From positions 310,001 to 374,000 of the forward strand of contig RMBW01000008.1 in assembly GCA_004009845.1 (NCBI GenBank): a stretch of 64,000 nucleotides of DNA, given 5' to 3'. Source of the DNA: Davidsoniella eucalypti (lineage: Eukaryota > Ascomycota > Sordariomycetes > Microascales > Ceratocystidaceae). Of the stretch, positions 22,847-35,665 are shown one piece after another. Under the pieces are notes generated by a model, which saw only the letters and a list, made by a program, of their open reading frames with translations, had not been told where the DNA came from and did not search any database. The translations under genes were made by a program, and so were the position numbers. Position 1 is the stretch's first letter. Each line of letters starts with the position of its first letter.

Positions 22847-23034
22847 ATCTATAGATATTCGATACATAGCAGATTATGGGTATATCATTGTAAAATTCAA
22901 GTATATATAAACTGCCGCAAAAACAATAGCGCTTCGAATAAGTAAATGCAGCAAGCATCAAGGATGCTAAATAGACAACAGAGGCAATAAATCAAACTAT
23001 AAACAGTGTGTGGCTAACCTACCATTAAAACCTG

Positions 23035-24045
23035 CTACCAGTCGACGGCCCACGGGTTCTCCTCCAAGAACTCGTCGCAAGCAGCTTTGAGATCCAGGTT
23101 GGGTCTCAAGTCTTCGGGACGCAAAGATGTACGAGTCAGAGGGTCGTTCTTTTGGTGCCTGAGGTGCTCCATGATCGATGCCCTCTCGTATGATTTGCCA
23201 GTCTTGGTCTGTACCAGAAACAAGTTAGTTATGTCGTTATCTTGTGAAAATATTATCTGACCGGAGAAGATGGGTTCAGTATATGCTAGTCACACTTACC
23301 ATGACAGGATCCCGCAGGAACCCAAACGTGATATCATCAATAGCCCATTCAGGCACTTCTCGTTTCTTCTGAAGCTTATCGCGAGAGGTCTCAAATATGA
23401 CCTGCACTCTATCCATCTTGGCCTTCCACTCGGCTTCGATCTCTTGTCTGTCACTTTCATGGTCCACGTTTTGCAGATCTTTGTTCCTTGCCTCTATCAT
23501 GGTTTCCAGAACATTGGCCTCGAGTGTCTGGTCCTCGCGCACACGGATCTTTTCTTTATGTTCCCATCGATCTTTCTGGCAGATCTGTATGTGTTGCAGA
23601 ATCGGTGTGAGACTATTGTGTTCGCCTTTTTTTACACAGGCCTCGTACGCCTGACGCGCATTTTTGAGGGCATCGTCGTAATTCTTGAGAGCCAATTGGG
23701 CCTGTGACAGGTAGTAGAGAGGCTTGATAACGCCTGGGTTCAGTTCTAGACTCGTGGTACAATCAGTGATACACGCATCGTAGCACCTGAGCTTCAAGCG
23801 CGCAAAGGCCCGGTTGTTATAAAGCAAAGAGTTGGCAGGGTCGGCGACAATTCTGATAGCAGTCAAAGAGAGGTTTTGGTCAGTCTTAGCGCCAAAAAGC
23901 ACATGCATATCAGGCAATCTATGCAGGGTACAGCGATAACTTACGCTTTTGAGTAAAAGCCCTCGGCAGGAATATATTCACCCTTCTTGAAATGCACATT
24001 CCCCTTCTCTTTGAGGTCTTGGGCAAGGCTAGGATTCGGAGACAT
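23035..24045 (-). CDS. CHIP/STUB1-like TPR and U-box co-chaperone ubiquitin ligase
   Basis: Three minus-strand exons, 23945-24045, 23300-23852 and 23035-23208, giving 275 residues (human CHIP has 303). The N-terminal ~115 residues form three TPR repeats. The carboxylate-clamp positions K12, N16, N47 and K77 have the spacing seen in Hsp70/Hsp90-binding TPRs (4, 31 and 30), so binding of chaperone EEVD tails is expected. A charged helical linker (about 120-195) follows. A C-terminal U-box starts at about residue 203 with ITFGFLRDPVM and continues with TGKSYERASIMEHL and DPLTRTSL, matching the E2-binding fold. It should ubiquitinate chaperone-bound clients in the cytosol. Introns are 92 and 91 bp, GT-AG. 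It is convergent with the Ras-like gene, with only 188 bp between stops. Budding yeast lacks a clear orthologue. Confidence 0.92.
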
Positions 24046-27000
24046 GGCGAAGCTTAGCTAGAGACAGCAAGGGAAACACAATATACAAAATATGGGGTTC
24101 GGTGGTGGAAAAGGGGGGCAGGACAGCTATTCTCGGTCGTGCTTAAGACGAGATGTCCTGATGTTGCCGATATACTCTGAGTCGTGTGCTTCAGGCAGAG
24201 TGGCAACGAATACTGACGAAAGCGATCGAATAGTAGTGGCAAGATGCCCAAACAGGCCATACAAAGCAAGAAATACAGTGCAGCGAGCTCTCGTATTAGC
24301 AAGACACACCGATGTCTGGTACGTGTAGTATCCAATGCAGTGATATCTTGATTGGCCCAGTGCGGTTGAAATCCAGCCAAGGTAAATAAAATGGCCGGCC
24401 GGGTCTAGTACAACCCAACGGAAAAGAGTGTATTCACAGGCCGCCTAACTTGTATATTTCAGGATGGGCGATGAAGCGACGAAGGTTTCTTGAACAAACA
24501 GAAAACAAGGTAGGGCTGTGCTCGAGATCTCGTGATCCTCGGATGCAAAGATTAGGATAATTTAGAGAGTTTCTTTAGGTCTTTGTCTTTCCGTTTCCCG
24601 TTCTCTTTGTTAACGACTACCTAGTTAGTACCAACACAAACAAGCCTTTTGTATTTATCAGCCATCTCTACCAGAATGTTCGAGAATTAAGCGGGGCCTA
24701 AGTTACAAATGGCACATTTGAGGGCTGAAGTCCATTAGGGTTGTATCTATCTGTATATATTATGCAACGTTCGTTAGTTTTGTATAATGCGCTGGGACTA
24801 CACATAAATACATCGGTACATAGTCCACTAGACATTTTATACACAATATGCACAATATCTTTGATAGTCAGATGCCCGATTACAAATGTGATACTAAAAT
24901 TTGGTTTCATCATTATATTTCAATAGTATATCTCATCTGCCAATTCTTAACATAAACGCTTGACATCGGCTCGATATTGGTTGTGCGCCATTGTCTAACT
25001 CAGTGTCAAATGGCCCGACTTAGAAGCCAGGTACACTAGTTGTAGAAAAATCGTCTCTGATACTAAGTGTAATGCTACGGTACATTTACCCGACCAAGGA
25101 AACAGATGTACCGCGGATAATAATCATAGGCATATCATATGAGCACTTGCTGAGTATGCTCCTCTATGGCATCTGATAGCGCATTATGCTGTTTTCCTTC
25201 AGGAGCATCACCGTGCGGGGGAAGGAGAACGTACCGGGTCCCGTTTAAAGGGTATTAACCGGCGACTAGTTATACATGAGAATATTACACTACTAGAAGT
25301 AATCATCAGATCATTGCGAGATCAATAGCATGTTGAGTATCATTTTGGGCGGACATTACACCTGATATTGGCTTTCTGGTGTGTTTGGGCCCAACTTGAC
25401 AAGACACTGCCAGTTGTAACAACATGCTAACGAATGGTTTACTATACGGTATCCAATTGATCTCGAATCTCATGTCTTTCAGGCACAGGGCGTCCCAACC
25501 ATGTTCGGTGTTCCTCGGGTATAGGGCACTAGGAGATGATGCTCGGTGTCTTGGAGCCACCAGTTGACTGGGTATACATATAACTTGCGGCTATCATTGT
25601 GATACAAACAGCTAGATGAGGCCCTACGGCTGCGGAAATATAAATACATGCATGATGTTTGGATAATTGCTTGAATGCAACATATAACATATTGATGCTT
25701 TGACGACATTCTCAAGCAAGAGACGGACCAGCCCCTCGTAAATGTCAGAGAGTAGCCCAACCCTAAGATAAACCCGTATTGAAAACCAAGGCCGGCATAA
25801 AAAAGGTTGGCGGATGGCCCTCTATGCAGCCCCTGTGAGTCTCGCCCTGGTAGTCCTGCAAACAACCAGCCAACCAGCCAACCACATACGGCGCAATAGA
25901 TATTTATAAAGACAATCAGCGAGTCAAAGAGAAGTCAGCTGCTGCTATACCCTTGCAGTACAGGAGACATGCTGTGGTTATTATAGCATAAAGAACCAGG
26001 GCCTGGGGAGCCGCAGTTTCCGTAGAACCCAGAAATTACCACTAGTTAGCAAGAGTTGGCAGCTTTCTTTTCCGGAATTGGCCGACACGTGCATCACGGG
26101 GGCTCTGTAATCCTTGGTTCCCCAGAAAAAAAAATACAATAATTAAAGGTCGTAGTTATGTAAGCACTAAATCAGATATGAATTAGTTGAAGTGGCAACC
26201 AACAGTAGTAAATAAACACAACTGGAAACTGCATAAAACTTGTACAGGCCCGCCAGTCTTGTTTGTCCTTCCCTTTCAAGACCAACGCTATTTACGCTGT
26301 CTACATGCAGATCAACAGTAATTCGATACAACAACATCCAGCCCTTGACAATTCACTGGCTTTGGTTCAATCAATCAGTTCTCTTTCCAGAACGTCTTCT
26401 TGTCTTTTTTATAAGGAACCACGTTTGGCTCATAAAAATACACCTACACATACAAGACATCAATAGTCAGCCTTTTGTTCCCGAAACGCACACACATCCT
26501 TTTCTCTTACCTTAGCCCTGTGGAATTCTATTCGTGTGTTTTCTGCTCGTCTTCCCGCATCCTAGAAGAGCATAGCAAAACCAAGAAAAAAATTCACACA
26601 AAGAGGTCGCCCAAACTTGAGCCGCCTTTCAAATTTTTACCAAGAACAAAAAGCTTCTTTTCTTGATCTCCAAAATTCGTCTTTACCTGGCTTCCGGTCG
26701 CCCTTTTTTGTGCTTCGCGACTAGCCTCTTGCACTTTCGACCCGATATCCCGGCTTATATCCTGGAAATAGCGCCTGGATAGCCTCGGCCTTTGCCTCGA
26801 TTATCGCCTCGACACCTCCATTCTCTAATCGGACTACTGGCCTGCGACCCAATCTTTTTGTCTATATCACTTGCGGTAATTTTCTTTTTTCGAAATATCA
26901 GCTATCCATATCGACCGTCTCATCGCTTGGCTACAACTACAACTACAGCTATATGTATCGTAGTAGCCGTCTATCCTCGACTCGCCCATAATCCGGGGTT

Positions 27001-27222
27001 TTCATTTCGACCGTGTGCAGTCTCCATTATTTATTATATCTTTATACCAAACACATCCATCGCTCGTCGTTAACCTAAAAGGCGCCCCTCCTTAATCAAC
27101 GTCATTGCTCACGTTTCCCGTCGCCAATTGCTTTCGAGAACCTAGACTAGCTCGACTCTTTCCGGAACATATAACTCACTTTTGCTATCGAATACTCTCT
27201 GCCAAACACTCGCCGTGCTCTC
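24046..27222. other. 3.2-kb divergent intergenic gap
   Basis: No gene is supported. The right part (about 26240-27222) is pyrimidine-rich on the plus strand and probably contains the promoter and long leader of the next gene. A short CCAACCAG-type tandem lies near 25863-25880. The 128-codon minus-strand frame at 25479-25865 has no domain and is treated as chance. Confidence 0.55.
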
Positions 27223-27804
27223 ATGACGCCGTCCAACTATCGCCAGCCAGATATCTCTTCCTCTTCTCCGCCATCCACCATGTCTTCTCAACGTCCGTTC
27301 TTCCTATCCACTATCTTCGCCGCCTTGCGCCAAGCGCCAACGCCCAGTAAAACCTCCGCAACGTCCTCATCGTACGCTGCTGCCGCCTCTGCATCAGTAT
27401 CCAGTGCTGCTCGCTCCATCTCAACCAGTTCTGCCTCACATAACCAGCACATCAACGCCTCAGGCTCAGCTTCGCCGTCACCTAGTTCTCCCTCAGGCAC
27501 CTCATCTCCATCACCAGGCCAGTCATCACGTCTAGGCGCTCGCCCACTACATACGGCCGCCGCCGCTGCCGCCGCCGCACGCAGTGCTGCTGCAGCAAGC
27601 TCTGGCATTCCCATCCCATCCTCAGACGCAAATCGGCGGCGCGGGAGCAATTCTAGTTCAGAGGGCTTCCGTGATGTCCTCGGCTCTGACGCTTGGTACA
27701 TTGGTGGCCGCACGGCAACAGGCGAGGAGCAATTCTTCAAACTAGGCGTTATTCGCAGAGTACGCAGTAATGACGGCCTCAGCCTCGATCGACTGAGTCT
27801 ATAG
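27223..27804 (+). CDS. Small Ser/Ala-rich fungal protein with conserved-looking C-terminus
   Basis: Intronless, 193 residues, or 174 if the ATG at 27280 (CACCATGT context) is used. Residues 20-40 (RPFFLSTIFAALRQAP) form a short amphipathic segment. Residues about 45-150 are low-complexity Ser/Ala/Pro with an Ala run. The last ~50 residues differ sharply: GFRDVLGSDAWYIGGRTATG, then EEQFFKLGVIRRVRS and a LSLDRLSL end. That compact block looks like a conserved motif, and the mix of aromatic and basic residues is unlike chance translation. I do not recognise a named family and assign no function. The long CT-rich leader upstream supports a transcribed gene. Its antisense frame is a shadow of the codon bias. 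Confidence 0.7.
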   Translation: MTPSNYRQPDISSSSPPSTMSSQRPFFLSTIFAALRQAPTPSKTSATSSSYAAAASASVSSAARSISTSSASHNQHINASGSASPSPSSPSGTSSPSPGQSSRLGARPLHTAAAAAAAARSAAAASSGIPIPSSDANRRRGSNSSSEGFRDVLGSDAWYIGGRTATGEEQFFKLGVIRRVRSNDGLSLDRLSL

Positions 27805-29087
27805 ATTATTACTCGTCTTTTCTAATTCGATATGAAATATCGCCACCCATCATGGTACACTACTGCTACCACTAAAATTTTGTCGCATGCCTCTATGTTC
27901 CTGTACATCTCCCTATTCCATCCCATTCTTTATCATTCTTGCCGTTGCCCTTTGTCGAATTTTATCGCAAGGGATGCTTTCCTCTACAAAAAATTGATTC
28001 TGATGTTCCTATCCGAACAGTCAGCAGACCCCACTGTTGGGTTTTTGTTCTTACGGTGCTTTGGGTTCTGGGTTACGATATTAGGTTTTTTTCTTCTTGT
28101 GTTATTTTGCTATCTGTATCGTCTGGCGCTATGTTTTTTTTACTATCGATCACTTCCAAATACTTGAGTATTGTGTTCATAAACCATATTTATTACATTA
28201 TCCAACTTGCTTGATTCATCCTCCGAGCTTATATAAAACAAAACAAAATTATTACTCGTGTATAAAGTTCCTTTTGCGTAAGAGGTGACAGGGACCAAAT
28301 CCCGTTTGAGCCTCAGTACGAGGTTTTTCATGAAATAGGCCAAGCAAACACAGAAAATGTGGTGTAATGTATTTGTATAATCATTCATTTCCTCACCGCA
28401 GGTCCCGAGGTAACCAACATTTCCAGTTTCTGTACTATTCTTCTACACCAATAGTGTACTAAATTCGAAGTCTGTAGGCGGCATATCATGCACTCCTGAG
28501 CAATATTGCCCATTTGGCTTGGCGGGACAAATATTTATTAGATGAACTGGGCCTTTACGTGCCATGTTGCTTATCGTGATCGAATAAATTATACCAGAAT
28601 AATTACAAGAGAGAAAACAACACTAAAGGAAGTACCTGAAAAACGGCAAAGAATCACAGACAAGGGCAAGTGACTGCATAGACGAGGGGTTGTACGTGCA
28701 GCTGGGCTATTCCCATGCCTGATTGACATACAGATATGACTATCTGTATGTGTACAACTACGAATATTCTTTTTTTTTTTTTGGAGTAAAGCTTCGAGGC
28801 TCATGTTACTATATAGATGAATAAATAAACGACGAAAAGGTGTGGAATATTTTGGAGAATATGGTGAATTATATACATAGCCACAAGCGTTACAAATCTT
28901 AATATGTATGTACATTAGACTTCATGTATGAGTGTACACATTGATGTATCATATATACTGGTACAACTGTTATTGAGTGCGTGATTTTATAGACCTTTTA
29001 TTACTTCATTATATGCTACATGCGGGGAATCGATGCCCGGGACTTTCAAAGCATCGTGGCTGAAATTTACAACCAATAATCACAAGA
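27805..29087. other. Convergent 3' intergenic, AT-rich
   Basis: About 1.3 kb between two stops facing each other. T-rich plus-strand DNA follows the small gene and AT-rich DNA precedes the ALG10 end. No gene is supported. A tRNA T-arm-like sequence at about 29020-29045 was examined and rejected. Confidence 0.65.
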
Positions 29088-31217
29088 TCACCACATGAAG
29101 TGCTGAAGTCTCCCACCATCAAGTACCGTGCCATCTTCGGCTTTCCAAACATACGCCTTGGCAATAAAGATGTACATGGTGGCTAAATTGAACAGTAAGA
29201 ACCACGCTGTCTCGATAAAAAGCCGGAGATCGTGACGTTTACCAAAGTGAATAATAGAGCGAATTACTGGTTGCTTTGTAACCACATCGAGAGCCTTGAG
29301 TGAAAGTTCGCCCATGTCCCAAGCAGGGACGAGAAGCCGCCACATGACCCACGGAATCAAAAAGTATCGCGGCTCAACTAGTGGCGCTGTTATTAGCGAT
29401 AGGGTGGTGGCTAGTATGAACAAGCTGACAGTGGAGCTATTTGCAGTCTTGGTAGGACTATTATCCTGATCGAGCGTGGTTATGACAACATTGTCGTCCA
29501 CATTGAGAGTATTACCGGCCGTATCGGTTTTGTTTGTATCGGAAACAACGAGGGGGGTAACTGGTGCTTCGCGGCTAAGGATGGGATGATTGACGAAATA
29601 CTCAGCTGTCTCGATCGGTGCGTTTATCGCATATTCGCTGGTCCATGAAAGAACACCCCACGAGATCCAACGACAGATAGCATACGGGATGATAAGCATA
29701 AGCCGGACCACATTGGACTTTCGGATAGTATACCGAAAGATGTAAAACATGTAGTGTCTGTTATCGGCAAGAGTGAAGGGGTGAACAATAGTGTTGTACT
29801 TGACTACTAGTACCGAGATGACAAAAGTACCCATCATGTAGAATGGTGCATAGACCCGGTGAATGAAAAAGAAACGTGCCGAAGCTAAACCGGTCGTTAT
29901 ACCCGTCATATTGGTTTCCTTTTTCTTAGCGGGGAGAACCTGCTTGATGAGACTATCTAGCTGCCCGGGAACCAAGATTAGCAGCACATCTAGAACCATG
30001 GGGATGAACAATGGCGCAGAGAATAGAGCAAATAGTGGCCAGATATACAGCATCTGGGCAAAATGTATGGTAGCTACGTGGTTCGACTTATCACCAAGAA
30101 CCACGCCGCCATTCCAGGCAACAAAGCCCGTGAAAAGGCCCATGATGGTGACATGTGGCCAGATTTGACGGATCACTCTGAGTGGGTTACAGACTGCTCC
30201 GATAGCGATACTAACAAGACCGAGGATAAGATCTTGGAGAATGCTTAGTAAGTGCCTTGGTGATTTATTCTGTGGAGGTTTATGACTTACCATCTGGCCA
30301 AGCAGCACCTAACGGTGGATCGTGAATATCACCTCGTGAATATTGGCATACGACCTCTCTAACACGAGCGGTAAACGAAGTTTGCATTTTGATATTAGTT
30401 GGTTCGTGTGTACGACACTGTTTTACAGCGTGAACAACCTCCAAGCCACCCATATAGACGACAACCCAGAAAACATTGGTTTGTCTCATGAATAAAGTGA
30501 ACACACCCAACACGACGGTGACAAGATCACTAACTACAGAGTTGGAGGTGGTGTTGACTCTGTTAAGATGGTGTGCGTAGGCAGCAAGGATAGAGACTGT
30601 AGATATCACATCTGTGTAGTATAGGCCGGAAAAGAAGAATAAGATGGGAAACAGTGCAATGTTAAAGCCTGTATAGAGTGAGTATGCGGAGACACGCGGG
30701 CTATTATTGTGGGGAGAGAAAGTACGCTCAAGTCGTCGACGACATAGACTGGCAAGCAAAGCTACGGCAGACGTAGCCCAAACGTTGAAGCTTCGAAGCA
30801 TCATTGGAGAGCATATACCGCCAGCATACAAGATACGCAGCTTCATAGCACCAACACTGAGTAGGTACAAGCCAGGCGGAGTGGTAATTTTGTTGTCCCA
30901 TTCTAGAAATTTATTGTCACAATACTTTTGTGCCTGTGGGATATGGAAGATTTCATCCTAGATTGCCGTTAGTGGTCATATATACTGAAAGGTGGTACTG
31001 TGACTTGACTTACAAGATAGGGTTCTGGTACGAATGCAGTGACGAATGACAGCCATGTCCAGCCAAGAACGAAGACGGTAGTGAAGATGGCAAGATTCAC
31101 TCCAAGTCTGCCTGACTTGGGCAGGAGGAAGTGTTGGACAACTCCATATACAGCAAGATGGCCAATAACGGGCACTGAGCTGATCAACAGGCCAGGAACC
31201 TGACTAAGAGCGGACAT
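29088..31217 (-). CDS. alg10: Dol-P-Glc alpha-1,2-glucosyltransferase (ALG10/DIE2)
   Basis: Three minus-strand exons, 31014-31217, 30291-30957 and 29088-30232, giving 671 residues. ALG10 adds the terminal alpha-1,2 glucose to the lipid-linked oligosaccharide in the ER lumen, completing the Glc3Man9GlcNAc2 donor for N-glycosylation. Family hallmarks are clear: EPYL-DEIFHIPQAQ spanning intron 1, KFLEWDNKITTPPGLY, FMRQTNVFWVVVY, and WNGGVVLGDKSNHVATIHFAQMLYI. Many hydrophobic helices are spread along the chain. A hydrophilic loop near residues 480-520 is longer than in yeast (525 residues total). Intron 1 is 56 bp; intron 2 (30233-30290) has a TACTAAG branch-like motif and a CCAAG acceptor chosen because it preserves frame. 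It is divergent from the V-ATPase gene. Confidence 0.93.
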
Positions 31218-32072
31218 TTTGTCCTGGGAGCGAACGCTGTAAGTTACCCGCGCTAATGGGGACACAGTCGCTCGACTTGAAAGATGGAACACTTGGAGAC
31301 TAGGAGGTTGATATTATGATGGTAGTAAGGGTCTAAAGCCAAGGACACTCAAGATAGCACATCCTGGAGAAGCAAGATGCAAAATGCGATGAAACAAGAA
31401 GCTGCCGTAAACGACTGATGTTGTAGCATCGCGACCTGGCCAGCTTTTGGGCCTGCTAGACTGAAGCTTCGACTGTATTGGGAATTGTCCTGAATACCTG
31501 GCCAATAGAGCCTTAGCGTGCTACCTACAGTGTAATGGAATACACACACGGTGATTGACGACGTCAATTATGGGGCTTGGACGCCACAGAGTAGTCTATG
31601 TCAGCCACGCCAGCTTCAACTCTTAGTCGCTTAGTTGTTAGAGAGCTTGTCCAACTAAAATGAACTAACTGCATGTAGACAGAACGCGCTGAACTGTCAC
31701 TGCATTTTATCCCTCTCAAAACGAGACCCGCTAAAGTCGTAGTGATGGCAGCGTAGCAGCAGTACCTGGAGCACTGAAGCTGAACTAAAACGCCACTGTA
31801 ATCCTAGCAGCTTTAGTTATAGGACTTCTGTGGTTTTTTTGCTTTTATTACGAGGTCGCCGCAGCTCAAAGCCAGAAGGCAACCATCTATTTTATCCCAC
31901 AACAACAACCAGAGCTTCATTTCTTACCTTCGTTTTTTTTCTTTTTTTCGATTTCGATTTCGATTTCCCCAGATTCGCACCACGCCCTCATTTTATTCGT
32001 TATTGTCCGCTGTTTTTCTACGCACTTCTCGAGTCAGCTGGACACGGCTATTTACGTGCTATTTTCTTTAAG
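31218..32072. promoter_or_regulatory. Shared divergent promoter region of ALG10 and V-ATPase subunit a
   Basis: About 855 bp between two start codons. The right third on the plus strand is CT-rich and includes a (CGATTT)3 repeat at about 31949-31967, forming the V-ATPase leader. No gene is seen. Shared regulation of two endomembrane genes is possible but not shown. Confidence 0.5.
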
Positions 32073-34858
32073 ATGGCGCCACCCATCGAGGACACCATGT
32101 TTCGCTCTTCGGAGATGAGCATGGTGCAGCTTTACATCTCCAACGAGATCGGCCGCGAGGTCGTGACGGCTGTCGGCGAGCTTGGACTCGTCCAATTCCG
32201 CGATGTTCGTCTTTCCCGGACCCTCCTCATCTGACGCGCATTGCTTACTAACTCATCTCCGACATATAGCTCAACAGCAACATCAGCGCCTTCCAGCGCA
32301 CCTACACCCAGGAAATCCGGCGTCTGGACAATGTCGAGCGCCAACTTCGTACGTGGACCCCATCGATTTCTGTCGCTTATCCGCTCATCCAACACTGTTT
32401 CCCATCGTGATATCTCTTTTTGCCGCCGACTCCATCATTGCCATCCACGTGATATGATATCTCCTAACACCGCTCCAATCATACAGGCTACTTCAAAAAC
32501 CAGATCGAAAAGTCCGGCATTTCCCTCCGCAAGCTGGACCTTGACAACGATACTCTGGCCTCCCCCTCAACCGCCGAAATCGACGAGCTTGCCTCCCGCA
32601 GTAGCAATCTCGAGCAGCGCATTTACCAGCTAAATGACAGCTACGAGACTCTGAAAAGACGCGAAGTCGAGCTGAGCGAATGGCGTTGGGTTCTTCGCGA
32701 GGCTGGCGGCTTTTTCGACCGTGCCCACGGAAACGTTGAGGAAATTCGCGCCTCTACGGACGACGACGATGCTCCTCTACTGGCCGATGTCGAACAGCCC
32801 ATCGCCGCCGATAGCGAGCGCTCGTTCTCTGCCATTAACATTGGCTTTGTCGCCGGTGTGATCCCCCGCGATCGCGTCGCTTCATTCGAGCGCATCTTGT
32901 GGCGCACTCTCCGCGGAAACTTGTATATGAACCAGTCAGAGATCCCCGAGCCTCTCATTGACCCCTCTACCAACGAGAAGATCAACAAGAACGTCTTCGT
33001 CATCTTCGCCCACGGCAAGGAGATTCTGGCCAAGATCCGCAAGATCTCCGAGGGCATGGGTGCCGAGGTCTACAACGTCGATGAGCACAAAGATATCCGC
33101 CACGAACAGATCATGGATGTCAACGCTTGCCTTAACGATGTCCAGAACGTGCTTAGAAACACTCAGGCGACTCTCGAGGCTGAGCTGACCCAGATCTCTG
33201 AGGCTTTGTCAGCCTGGATGGTCCTCATCACCAAGGAAAAGGCCGTGTACAATACTCTGAACCTCTTTTCTTATGAAGCCGCGCGCCGTACTTTGATTGC
33301 CGAGGCCTGGTGCCCTACCAACGATCTTCCTGCGATTCGTGCAACCCTTCAGAGCGTTACGACTCGTGCTGGCCTGTCGACCCCCTCGATTATCAATGTC
33401 ATCCACACCAACAAAAAGCCGCCCACCTACCTCAAGACTAACCGCTTCACCGAGGGTTTCCAGACCATTGTCAACGCCTATGGTACTCCTTCATACCAGG
33501 AAGTCAACCCTGCATTGCCCGTCATTGTGACTTTTCCCTTCCTCTTCGCTGTCATGTTTGGTGATCTAGGACACGCCGTCATCATGCTCATGTCCGCCCT
33601 TGCCATGATCTACTGGGAAAAGCCCCTCAAGAAGGTCAAGTTCGAGCTATTCGCCATGATCTACTACGGTCGTTACATTGTTCTGATCATGGGTATATTC
33701 TCACTGTTCACTGGCCTCATCTACAACGATGTCTTCTCCAAGTCTCTCACTCTGTTCGAAAGTGGCTGGCGCTGGAGCAAGGAGCCCAGCTACGAGGGCG
33801 AGCTTGTTAGTGCCGTTGCTGTTGAAGGCTACCGCTATCCCTTTGGTCTGGACTGGATGTGGCACGGTGCTGAGAACGATCTCATCTTCAGCAACTCCTA
33901 CAAGATGAAGATGTCTATCATTCTGGGCTGGGCTCACATGACCTACTCTCTTTGCTTCGCGTACATCAACGCGAAGCACTTTAAGAAGCCTATCGATATC
34001 TGGGGTAACTTTGTTCCTGGTATGATCTTCTTCCAGTCCATTTTCGGTTACCTTGTCATGTGCATCATCTACAAGTGGTCAGTGGATTGGCTAGGCCAGG
34101 GCTCTCAGCCCCCAGGTCTACTGAACATGTTGATTTACATGTTCCTACAGCCCGGTACTCTGGACGAGGAACTGTACCCTCACCAGGCGACCGTGCAAGT
34201 CTTCCTTCTTCTACTAGCTTTTGCTCAAGTGCCGATCCTGCTATTCCTGAAGCCCTTCTATCTTCGTTGGGAGCATAACCAAGCCCGCGGCAAGGGCTAT
34301 AGAGGACTTGGCGAGCAGGCCCACGTTAGTGCTCTCGATGAGGATGATGACGGAGCCACGGGTCACGCTGCCCGCCCTCATAGCATCGACGGCGAAAGTG
34401 TCAGTGAGGGCGCGACTATGCTCGGCAGCGGCGGAGATGATGACGAAGACCATGAGGAGTTCGAGTTTAGTGAGGTCATGATTCACCAAATCATCCACAC
34501 AATCGAGTTCTGTCTGAACTGTGTGTCTCACACTGCATCCTACCTTCGTCTATGGGCTCTGTCGCTTGCTCACCAGCAGCTGTCGATGGTTCTATGGTCG
34601 ATGACTCTAGGCCCTGCTCTGCAGACCACTGGCATTGTCGGCGTGATCATGATTGTCATTTGCTTCTACATGTGGTTCTTCCTCACGGTGGCTATTCTGG
34701 TCATGATGGAGGGTACCTCTGCTATGCTTCACTCGCTGCGTCTGGCTTGGGTCGAGTCGTTCTCCAAGTTTGCCGAGTTTGGCGGTTGGCCCTTTGCGCC
34801 ATTTTCATTCAATACTCTACTGGAAGAGTCTGAAGAAATCAAGGATTATTTAGACTAA
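32073..34858 (+). CDS. vph1: V-type H+-ATPase subunit a (Vph1/Stv1 type)
   Basis: Three exons, 32073-32204, 32270-32348 and 32487-34858 (introns 65 and 138 bp), giving 860 residues, the family's normal size. Subunit a forms the proton half-channels of the Vo sector and links it to the peripheral stalk. The N-terminal cytosolic half begins FRSSEMSMVQLYISNEIGRE and LGLVQFRDLN, strongly conserved. The membrane half starts near residue 400, with FPFLFAVMFGDLGHA. The essential arginine is present: R758 in ASYLRLWALSLAHQQ, equivalent to yeast Vph1 R735. An acidic, variable loop (residues about 680-720) lies before it. The first donor is GTTCGT, weak but in frame, with a CTTACTAAC-like branch. It acts in vacuolar or endosomal/Golgi membranes; isoform targeting cannot be told from sequence alone. 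Confidence 0.96.
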
Positions 34859-35665
34859 AGGAGGGCTTAGTTTAGTGTACGTTTAGTAGTAGAAGCTATG
34901 ATTTGGTAGACTTTCTATTATAGGAACAAAATCGGCTCGATTCACAAGCACTACAGCTATATTGTTCACCGCTCAAGCCACGATTGCTTTTGTTTGTTCA
35001 TTGTTATCTTGTTTCCATTTGTTATTTTTTTGGTTTTTTTCTCTATAGTTTTCTTTCTTCTCATCTATGATCATTGTCTACCGAACATCTTTAGCTCTAT
35101 CTGGGCGTGATAGATATGCTTGACTTTAAAACGTTGCATCCTTTAAGTCAGCCTTTGTTGCTTGAAAGCATTTATCTGGTCAAAATTCATTTATATATTT
35201 CACATGCAAGTTGCGATATTTCTTGTCCGTCGTATGTATTGTACGTATTTCAATTTAAAGCGTGAAGGTGGAGGAGTCAAGGATGTCGTTTAACAGCTAA
35301 TTTCAGTTATACATGATATATTTATGATATCTCCCCATTCTAGAGCTATTACGTCATATTACACTACACATACTATTGCTTGATTACGTGTGCTACATCT
35401 GCGACCTCTTATCTCATCAAATCAAAAAAAAAAATCAAAACAAATCAACTTCGTATACAGCTAACAAGTCCATTAGATACAAAAGGGAGAAAGAACTCCA
35501 AAATATAACAAAGATATATAAAAAATAAAAATTGTGCAATCGGCCAACAACAACGGCCCTCTGTTCATACGTACAAAATCCCACACTTCAGTGAGAACAG
35601 ACAGTGAGAGACAAAACAACACAAGGCAACTCCCGCTATCGGTAGATTCCAGGCTCTGAACGGCT
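34859..35665. other. Convergent 3' intergenic
   Basis: About 800 bp between two stops facing each other, AT-rich, holding both 3' untranslated regions. No gene is seen. Confidence 0.7.

Noticed and set aside
29020..29045. tRNA T-arm-like sequence on the minus strand (CCCGGGCATCGATTCCCCG)
   Set aside because: Only four of five T-stem pairs, loop does not begin with T, and no anticodon arm, A box or acceptor stem upstream.
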